DNA from: Bolinopsis microptera
Taxonomy: Eukaryota > Ctenophora > Tentaculata > Lobata > Bolinopsidae
Direction: 5' to 3'
Length of the DNA stretch: 64,000 nucleotides
Assembly (NCBI RefSeq): GCF_026151205.1
Contig: NC_087080.1
Coordinates: 15,013,337-15,077,336, forward strand
Below, in pieces: positions 11,434-64,000 of this stretch (position 1 is the stretch's first letter; each line of letters starts with the position of its first letter). The notes below the pieces were generated by a model, which was given only the letters and a program-made list of their open reading frames with translations, was not told where the DNA came from and did no database searches. The position numbers were made by a program, and so were the translations under genes.

Positions 11434-12474
11434 GTGTGCAAGATTTCAGGCATCAGGATACACTGGAGCAGTGCAGAGCTGATTACGACCAGGGTCCTCA
11501 CGGATACCCTGTCTTGGAGGTCGAGCCAATGCCCTGCGTTCGGTAATTGTGTCTACTGTGAAGTAAAGAAGCGTAAGGAAGAGCTTTACAAACACCAACG
11601 TGAAACTATTATGAATGAGGTATCCCCATCAACACAAAGGCAATTAGAACTCCTTAGTGAAAAAGGAGCATCCATTTGGTTATCCACACTCCCTCTAAAA
11701 GCATGTGGGTACGTCCTTAACAAACAAGAATTCTTTGATGCCCTCTCACTCAGATATAATCTTACACTGTCTACAGCTAACAGCAGTTCCCTATGTGTAT
11801 GTGGAAATCAAAATCATATCAACCATACTCTAACCTGCAAAATCGGAGGCTACGTTTCACTCAGACACAATTCACTAAGAGATACAATAGCTGAACTCCT
11901 AACCACTGTTTGCAAAGACGTTGAAACAGAACCCCAGCTTCTCTCCGTTCCTCACACACTTGAACTATCTAATGGAACAAATAGACAGGATGGTGCAAGA
12001 CTGGACATCAGTGCGAGATCGTTTTGGTCGCCGCTGGACAGGGCATTCACAGATGTAAGGGTACTTCACCCTCAAGCCCAGTCCAACAGTGACAAGAGCA
12101 TCTCACAGATGTACCAATCTCACGAGAAAAGCAAAAAACGTGAGTACAATGACAGAGTCCTCAATGTTGAAAAGGCTACCTTCACGCCACTGGTGTTCAG
12201 TACTACAGGAGGAATGGCAACTGAGGCTTCACAGTTTCTAAAACATCTCGCTGAAAAGATCAGCCTAAAGAAAGGCCAACGGTATTGTGATGTGATGTCA
12301 TTTGTCAGACGCAGACTGCGTTTTGATCTACTCAGAACCTGTATAATCTCTATCAGGGGGTACAGAGGTACCAGAACCCTTCCACCCACGGCAATAAGTG
12401 ATTTGGACCTTAACCTGATCAACACTCTTAAACCCTTAAAGGTCATGGAGTGCTCTAGTTGGATGGGGGTCTAA
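11434..12474 (+). CDS. Retroelement ORF C-terminal part with restriction-like endonuclease-type region
   Basis: The 346-codon frame matches, as I remember it, the C-terminal segment of an abundant retroelement ORF family in cnidarian and sponge genomes. Landmarks: SEKGASIWLSTLPL (75-88), a CCHC-like knuckle C121-x-C123-x7-H131-x3-C135, then R144-H145-N146, D186-GARL-D191, D207, and TPLVFSTTGGMATEA. The order CCHC, RHN, acidic residues resembles the restriction-like endonuclease of R2/CRE-type LINEs. The reverse transcriptase that should precede it is absent, so the copy is 5'-truncated and the ATG at 11434 is just the first in the open frame. Its intactness over 1 kb suggests recent arrival. 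Confidence 0.75.
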   Translation: MCKISGIRIHWSSAELITTRVLTDTLSWRSSQCPAFGNCVYCEVKKRKEELYKHQRETIMNEVSPSTQRQLELLSEKGASIWLSTLPLKACGYVLNKQEFFDALSLRYNLTLSTANSSSLCVCGNQNHINHTLTCKIGGYVSLRHNSLRDTIAELLTTVCKDVETEPQLLSVPHTLELSNGTNRQDGARLDISARSFWSPLDRAFTDVRVLHPQAQSNSDKSISQMYQSHEKSKKREYNDRVLNVEKATFTPLVFSTTGGMATEASQFLKHLAEKISLKKGQRYCDVMSFVRRRLRFDLLRTCIISIRGYRGTRTLPPTAISDLDLNLINTLKPLKVMECSSWMGV

Positions 12475-12863
12475 ACTACTTTTTGTTGTGATGTGATTTA
12501 GTGGTTTTTATATATATTATTACAAAGGGTTTTATTTTTATTTTTACCTCAGTTTCTAAATTTGTACCATTTTTACAGAATTTTATATAGGGTCATTGCT
12601 ATATTATGTGTATATTGTTTGAATATTTTATTGTGTCTACTGATATAGCCTTCATACTTTCCCTACTAACAATCACTGTAACCCTATCACTCGGAAGGCC
12701 CCACGGCTCCTACATGGACGCACGGCCGGGAGCCCATGTAGGGATAAAAGTGACCGCAAGAAATTCATCACATCCGTCACAGATCCAAAGCTGGAAAAGA
12801 AAAAAAGGCGGAAAGAGAAAGGGGAAAAAAAGAAAGGAAGAAAGGAAGGACTGAAAGAGGAAG
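12475..12863 (+). other. 3' region of the retroelement
   Basis: Noncoding DNA after the plus-strand retroelement ORF. It contains GGCTCCTACATGGACGCACG and the partly complementary GGGAGCCCATGTAGG (a possible hairpin, about 12706-12745) and ends in an A/G-rich run (12795-12853) that could be a tail. The minus-strand LINE starts right after it, so the two elements meet tail to tail. Confidence 0.45.
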
Positions 12864-13496
12864 CTAGTTATCTACATTTAGACTTTCTTTGAAGTTGAGG
12901 GTTAGTCTGTAGATTTTATTAATGGTGCTGGTCGAGAGTTTGATCAAACTTACGTCCTCATCGCTGAGTTTGTCCATGCGATCGGGTTGCGAGATAAACG
13001 TGGAGGCAAGATTGAAGCTACCATTTCCGTCAATGCTGACTAGATTTCCACTGAGGCTTTGAAATCTGTCCCTTGGTACTTTCCCTAGGGGGCAGGAATG
13101 GAGCATATGATTCTCGTCTTCGATGATTAGCTGGTTGATGTTCAGCTCGCAATAGTTACAGGTCCTTTCATCAAGTGGAGTTTTGTCGTACCTCCCCCTT
13201 TCAATTCTAAGGTGATGAGAACTGGACCGAATCTGTGTGGTTGCCCTTCTGTCCTGGAAAGACCTAGCGTGGTTTAGATATGGCTCCCATCCAAATTCTT
13301 TTTTGACTTCACTGTAGAATGATAGCTTTCTAGAATCTTTCACAAGAGAACCCCAGGAATCACGGAATAGTTTTCGGAGGTTCTCTGTCATCAATTCAGG
13401 GCTGCAGGAGTCCGCGAGGAAGGTTGCGTTGAGCAACGATGATGAATTCCTGTCAGGAAGGTCGATGTTGTTAAATGACTCACAGTGGGCTACCAT
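12864..13496 (-). pseudogene. LINE ORF, C-terminal zinc-knuckle part
   Basis: A 210-codon minus-strand frame. Residues 96-140 contain LRIERGRYDKTPLDERTC, C113-x2-C116, EDENHMLHSC with H130 and C135: the cysteine/histidine region found after the reverse transcriptase of many non-LTR elements. It is the downstream continuation of the RT frame at 15630-14581. The two are now separated by a 1.1 kb insertion, and the frames on the two sides also differ, with an in-frame TGA at the end of the RT frame. The N-terminal Met and first residues arise at the insertion edge, so this is not a natural protein start. Confidence 0.7.
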
Positions 13497-14578
13497 GCTA
13501 GCATAGGCCTAAAATCGACTTTCTTAAATTTCTTTGAAAATAAGCTTTCCTTATTGTAAAACGCTAGCCCGATTTCATGCAAGAAACCGTAATTAAAAAC
13601 TTTGCAAGATGCCAAAATGGCGTCGCGTGAAAAAATAGCATTTTTCACTGTCAAGAAATTTTGCCTTTTTTAGCCAAAAATTGCCTAATATTTATTATTT
13701 CGGGCTAAAATGCCTGATCAAGGCAGTTTTTAATAATTGAAATATAGTATAGTACTTAAGAATACTCAGCCATCTAAAAAAAACTGTGTGACTTTAACAT
13801 TTTCACCTGATTTTTGACCGCGCCTTTTTTATGGCGTGTATTTTAGGCAATTTTTGGGGTATTTAACGACAGAAATCGTTGTTGGTTTGCAATAGTTCGG
13901 TATAATGCATGGTATCATCAGAAAGCTTAGGCAATTCCCTATCAGATGCAATAAGAATCACTTTGGGAACTTTTGGGCAACTCTGTTTACAAAATTAAGA
14001 AACTCAAAAATTGGGTAAAATTTGCTGCATTTTTAGATAATTTATGAGCTCAATTTTGCTATTAAATTGACATATTTTAGTTATTCTCGATCTCCATGTT
14101 TGTGGCATTTTTTGCATCCTAGACCAGATGCATATGGATGAAAAATCAAAATATCACAATTATTATAGTTAAAATTGATAAAAATCCAAAAAATCGTGAT
14201 TTTAAACGAAATTTTTGAAAATAACAGGAACAATTTTGGTGTTTCAGAAAATTTTGGTCATATAAATGGGCACAACTTTTGTTCTGATCAATATTTTTTC
14301 ATAATTCAAAAAGATTCGAGTTCCTAAGATAGCTGTCATTCGTTTACAGTTCATAAAAGAGCTTTAAAATTGATTAAACCTGTAAAAAAACAACTTTTCC
14401 TGGGATCAGCCTCCTATTTTTGGACTACAAGATTGCTCAAAATCGGCCCAAAAATTTTTTCTGAGACATTTTCGGCCCTGTAAATGATTGGAATCGTATT
14501 TTTGTACCCAAATTACCTTAGAAACAAAGTTAGGGGCATGTGTGGTGGTCTAAAATACCCTATGCTAGCATGACCCCC
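13486..14578. mobile_element. 1.09 kb hAT-like element inserted in the LINE
   Basis: ACTCACAG stands directly outside both ends (13478-13485 and 14579-14586), an 8-bp target duplication as made by hAT and P-type transposases. The ends carry an inverted repeat with CATGCTAGCATAGG: left TGGGCTACCATGCTAGCATA, right end reverse complement GGGGGTCATGCTAGCATAGG. The interior is AT-rich and noncoding, so the element is non-autonomous. The outermost bases match imperfectly, so hAT rather than another 8-bp family is an inference. Confidence 0.7.
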
Positions 14579-14580
14579 AC

Positions 14581-15630
14581 TCACAGCCCACTGTGTGACT
14601 TGATAACTGATTCGATGCCTACAAACCATGACAATTTGAGGTTAATCTGCTCAGTCATTGCAGCTTTGACCAGTTGTGTTGGGGGAAGGCTCATAACTCT
14701 TTTGAAGTATTTAGTACTCAGTTTCAACATCTCAATTATAATTGGGTATGAGCCAGTTTCTCCCCAGGCTGTAGCATTGACTGCCCTTCTGTTAATACCA
14801 AGAAGGTATTTGAGGTGACGTAGGTGCACTTGCTCCAGTTTCTGTTTTGCGATGTGGGAGACTGCATGATCAAGGTTGTGAAACTTGCTGAAGCAAGAGA
14901 GGACCTTACTGACGGTGGGTAGAACTGGGGCCCAAACTTGACAACCGTATAGTAGAATAGGCTTGACAAGGGTGTCAAATAGTTTGTTAAGGCATGATGC
15001 GTCAATGTATCTCCGGTCTATGGTGCTTCTCAAGCTAAAGTAAGCTCCAAGTCCCTTACGGTAGAGAGAGTCAGTTGCCTGCCGAAATTTCCCTGTGCTG
15101 CTTATAATGATTCCAAGATAGCAGTAGCTGGAGACCATCTCTATATCTCTGTCATGAATAGAAGGACGCCAGTTTGGAATGTCAGGTCCTTTACCGTTGA
15201 AGACCATGAATTTGGTTTTGGAGATGTTGATTTCCAGACCCCATTCGATACAGTAGTCACCAATGATCGAAAGCAACTTTTGGAGTGATTCAGGATCTAG
15301 GGCGAGGATTACTAGATCATCAGCCCACGCTAGGTGAGTCACTGAGATACCAGCGAGAGTTGGGCAGTTCACAACGGCTTCATTGAGGAGGTCAGAAAGC
15401 TTTTTAAAGTAGACTTTGAAAAACTCGGGGCTGAGTGGATGTCCTTGTTCAGTCCCTTTGAGGATCTTGAATGCTTCACTGATTTTACCATTCATCTTGA
15501 TATGACCCTCTGATTTACTGTACATGTCTTTGATGATGTCGTAGTAGCCGCCATTGACGCCAATGGCGGCTGGTAAATAAAAATTTTTCTTTCCTAAAAA
15601 AAATTTTTCTTTCCTAACACAGTAGCGCAT
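14581..15630 (-). pseudogene. LINE reverse transcriptase fragment
   Basis: A 349-codon minus-strand frame holding the palm and thumb of a non-LTR reverse transcriptase. Residues 58-69 are LKGTEQGHPLSP (motif with QG and LSP), 101-106 AWADDL is the catalytic YADD box with Trp in place of Tyr/Phe, followed by INISKTKFMVFNG and YLGIIIS. The fingers domain is missing: element-like sequence begins only at about residue 20, and the first codons come from the doubled AT-rich motif at 15576-15617. It ends at TGA 14583-14581, where the hAT-like element sits. Broken, hence not autonomous. Confidence 0.8.
15576..15617 (-). repeat. Double TAGGAAAGAAAAATTTTT motif, right copy
   Basis: Reverse-orientation counterpart of 8363-8403. 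It marks the exact point where the LINE sequence stops on its 5' side. Confidence 0.5.
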
Positions 15631-17780
15631 CTCGCCAATCTAGAGATCGCTGTGAGAAGCCTCATTGAGTGCGCGGCGCGGCACAGTAACGCATCGCGCT
15701 ACAAGAAACCATATAATTACAAACTTTGAAAAAATTCAACTAAATACCTTTGATATTAATTTGTAATTATTCTGATCAAATTTTTGTTTGTCAAAATATA
15801 ATTGGATCCTGTTCATATTACGAGCGTGTTAAATCACTCTACAGTCGATCTTCGAGATTGTTCTAAAAGGGCCCCCGACAGTTAAAACCAACTTGAATCG
15901 ATGTATTTTCGGACACTGATTCCGAATCACCTCTCATGACATAGGGTTAAAATGCTCCCATGGCGAGATATTGGCGAAAAACTGTCTCGATCACGTGATA
16001 TGACCGTATAAGGAAGTTAGTATAATTTCTCGTTAGGGTTAGGGTTTCAGCGTTGACATACGTTGCATGCCACTTTTCGCGCGCAAAGCGCGCGCCGCCG
16101 AAGGATACGAAACATGTATCAATTTCAGCGTATGCCTTTGTTAAGGATTGGGTTTGGGTTAGGGTTGGGATCAGATTAGAGGGTCAGGGTTTTGAATAGT
16201 CGTTCAGGGCCAGCTAGAGAACAGGTTGAAGAAGTCACGTGACAGTAGAGTGTAGAGTGATTAATTATCATCATTTATATTATGATAAGTATACTCCCAA
16301 CCCGCCGCTTTGGTGTTTGGCGGGTAGTTGATTCACCTTTCACAAGTAAAAGCCACTTTGGTTTTCTTCCTGTGAGGTGTCTCAGTTACATGATAAGTAT
16401 CATACAAACTTAATTTGAAACTGAAATTATTTGCAAAGTATCATTCAGCAGATTTTGCTATTTTCAAAACATAAAGTAGTGCTGACTCTGCCAAGAAAAA
16501 AAATGAACTTCGTGTTTTAATGGAAGTAAGGAGCATCGTTCTTTGAGAAGCAGAATTATTGTTATTTTTTTCGATCAGAGTAAAAACGAAAATTAATTTT
16601 GTGTCATCTGGTGAACTTTTGTAACATCTGACCAACTTTCAGTGAAGATCGATTATGGTGCTAGTCAACAAGATTGAAAAAAAAAATCTTGTGTTGCCAC
16701 TGTGTTTTGTAATTTGAAAGAAATCTCTCAAATTATTATTGGTGGTTTTTCACTTTGTCTTGTTAGAAAGCTCAGTCATCAGAGTCCAGGGCTTGGAGAG
16801 TAGGAGGACTTGTAGGTGGCACTAGAAATTATGGAATTAGAACCCTAACCATAACCCCACGAATGTAATTTCTTGCCACTTCGTCAAAATTCAGTGTTTT
16901 ATATTATTTTAAAAACATGCCATTAAATTGCCATTTCAGTATTTAGCGTTCCTTAGATTTTTCTGGGATTCCTCTGCGCTTCTTGGTGCACAACATAATT
17001 CATGCCACTGAGGAATCCAAGCCACGCCATCCAGGAATCCAGGAGAAATCTGTAATGATTTAACGCTCAATCTTACCAAGAGGAATGTGCTAAGGACTGC
17101 ACATATATACAGAGTTCAACATTTGGTAATATGTTACAGGCTGATAGCTGGTTGGTTAAGGTTTGGACCTATTGCCCGGATGATGTGACCGGATTCCTCG
17201 CTACTGGAGACTCACACCCTAGATTGACAGTTTGATAAGCTTCAACAAACTTAGTTAAAGTAACACTGAAAAGTGAGCTACTCAAGATACAGTCCAGGTA
17301 CGAAGAGGCAGTCAACCAACGCGCAGCTTTATTTTTATGATATGATATGTTTTGATTGTTATTAATAAATACCAAAATTTAAATTTGTTTTCCTAAAAAT
17401 TTGTTTTCCTAGATTCCAGACTTAAGAATTAGTTGCACGTCGCGTCTGTGTCACTTCTCCTTGGTTGATTCAGTCGAATGATCAGGAAACTGTGATTGAT
17501 GTAACATAAGTAGCTGTGCATTGCAGCAAAGCCTTTTTTTTTCAACAAAATTTAAGAATGCGTTTTGGTTGAAGCTGAGAACAACCTAAACAAAAAAATG
17601 CTTTATGATTCAAATAAAAATTGGATAGCAAATTACCAAGTTATGGATAATTTTATGCCCAAAGTTGGCCCTTTTTATCCATTTTTGCATTGTGATGACT
17701 TCATTGCCCCTTTATTTATTAAAGAAGTACCCTAAGTAAAAATTCAACATCTTCCATATTTCCAATACTAAACCATGAAA
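15618..17780. other. Noncoding DNA with one weak inverted pair
   Basis: No gene seen. TTAAATCACTCTACA at about 15828 and its near reverse complement at about 16250-16265 could bound a ~430-bp element. Two TTAGGG units in a row at 16033-16046 are too few to call interstitial telomere. A doubled TAGGAAAACAAATTT (minus strand) lies at 17376-17412. Confidence 0.35.
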
Positions 17781-17799
17781 CCTTTAGGATATTCAATAT

Positions 17800-18089
17800 G
17801 ATGGAGTGAACCGTGAAGGGAATACAAGGGAAGTTCTCTCCCGAACGTTGGGATGGCCTGAGGTGCTTATCTCCTTTTCAGTAACCCTAAGCCACTCTGT
17901 GCCGAGACACTATACTAGCTGTAGGGGGGTTAGTCCTACAAGCCAGATGGTGTTTATCACCAGCCGAAGCTGTACCAAATCACAGCTTGACCTGGCCGAC
18001 TTGCATCCAGATTTGAACCCAGGCCTTCTGCTTGGGAGGCGATCGTATTACCACTACACCACCCGGCCGACACTACACTACCCGGCTGA
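17800..18089 (-). mobile_element. tRNA-Gly-like SINE
   Basis: On the minus strand from about 18069: CGGCCGGGTGGTGTAGTGGT (A box TGGTGTAGTGG), an anticodon loop CTCCCAA (CCC, glycine) and a B box GGGTTCAAATC, in the order and spacing of tRNA-Gly. A non-tRNA body follows towards 17800; the 3' end and tail are not sharply defined. A partial duplication of the first ~20 bases stands at 18070-18089. It is unrelated to the tRNA-Thr-like SINE. Confidence 0.65.
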
Positions 18090-18328
18090 CAAATCAGGAT
18101 TAGCTGTAATAATATGTTGGTTATCAAATCAGAAATGTCTTTATTAGTCATGAAAGTATTATTACATAATTCAAAATCCTGTACTTGCTTCCCATACAAT
18201 ACTGACATAATACTATGTGAGCCCTCCCTTCGCAATATTATTATAACTTTAATAATTAAAGAGTGATCCAAGCGAAATAACCATTTCATTCAATAGGACA
18301 TGTAAGATGTGGTGTTGAATCACTGGTG

Positions 18329-63969
<45,641 letters not shown>

Positions 63970-64000
63970 GTTAGTTAGAATTTAGGGTATATTAGGACGC

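Noticed and set aside
11434..15630. One continuous autonomous retrotransposon
   Set aside because: The plus-strand ORF and the minus-strand RT are convergent and of different types, so they are two separate elements.
16033..16046. TTAGGGTTAGGG as interstitial telomere
   Set aside because: Only two exact units with scattered degenerate ones; too little to support a telomere origin.

Overview
The window is nuclear DNA of an intron-rich, AT-rich, repeat-laden animal. Two facts place it. A proteasome beta-4 (PSMB2) 5' end sits at the left edge on the minus strand, and a long Ig/fibronectin-III adhesion or receptor gene covers most of the right two thirds on the plus strand. The style (retroelement ORFs resembling families I remember from cnidarians and sponges, huge simple repeats, many inverted-repeat elements) suggests an early-branching metazoan, perhaps a cnidarian. 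This placement is inference; no marker here fixes the species.

Layout. 0.7-2.0 kb: PSMB2 exons 1-2 (minus), preceded by exon-like stretches of an unrecognised minus-strand gene. 2.4-18.1 kb: mobile-element territory. It holds tRNA-derived SINEs (tRNA-Thr-like twice, tRNA-Gly-like once), a TTAA-flanked inverted-repeat element, a ~300-bp tandem repeat, a ~2.4 kb element with ~0.4 kb inverted arms, the C-terminal part of a retroelement ORF with a restriction-like-endonuclease-type region (plus), and a minus-strand LINE whose ORF is split by a 1.1 kb hAT-like insert with an 8-bp target duplication.

18.3-64.0 kb: one gene whose 27 exons I reconstructed by hand. All 26 junctions keep frame, giving 1138 codons up to the window end: signal peptide, seven Ig-like domains, then at least five FN3 domains; the gene runs off the right edge. 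Its introns hold most of the remaining features: a 3.5 kb Mutator-like palindromic element ending 26 bp before exon 2; a 4.75 kb element bounded by G/C runs and built of CTC-rich satellites; two CT tracts of 450 and 629 bp; a CRE/E-box minisatellite; 27-, 13-, 11- and 16-bp minisatellites, several touching splice sites; and a second G-run-bounded element.

The most striking item is inside intron 10 (45862-51993). Five nearly identical, intronless, 246-codon GST-fold genes lie head-to-tail on the strand opposite the host gene, with the relic of a sixth. Each ORF has a splice-acceptor-like site 8-20 nt before its ATG, and the only clear TATA box is upstream of the first gene of the array. An operon-like, trans-spliced array or a set of 5'-UTR introns would both explain this. 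PSMB2 likewise has an acceptor-like site 2 nt before its ATG.
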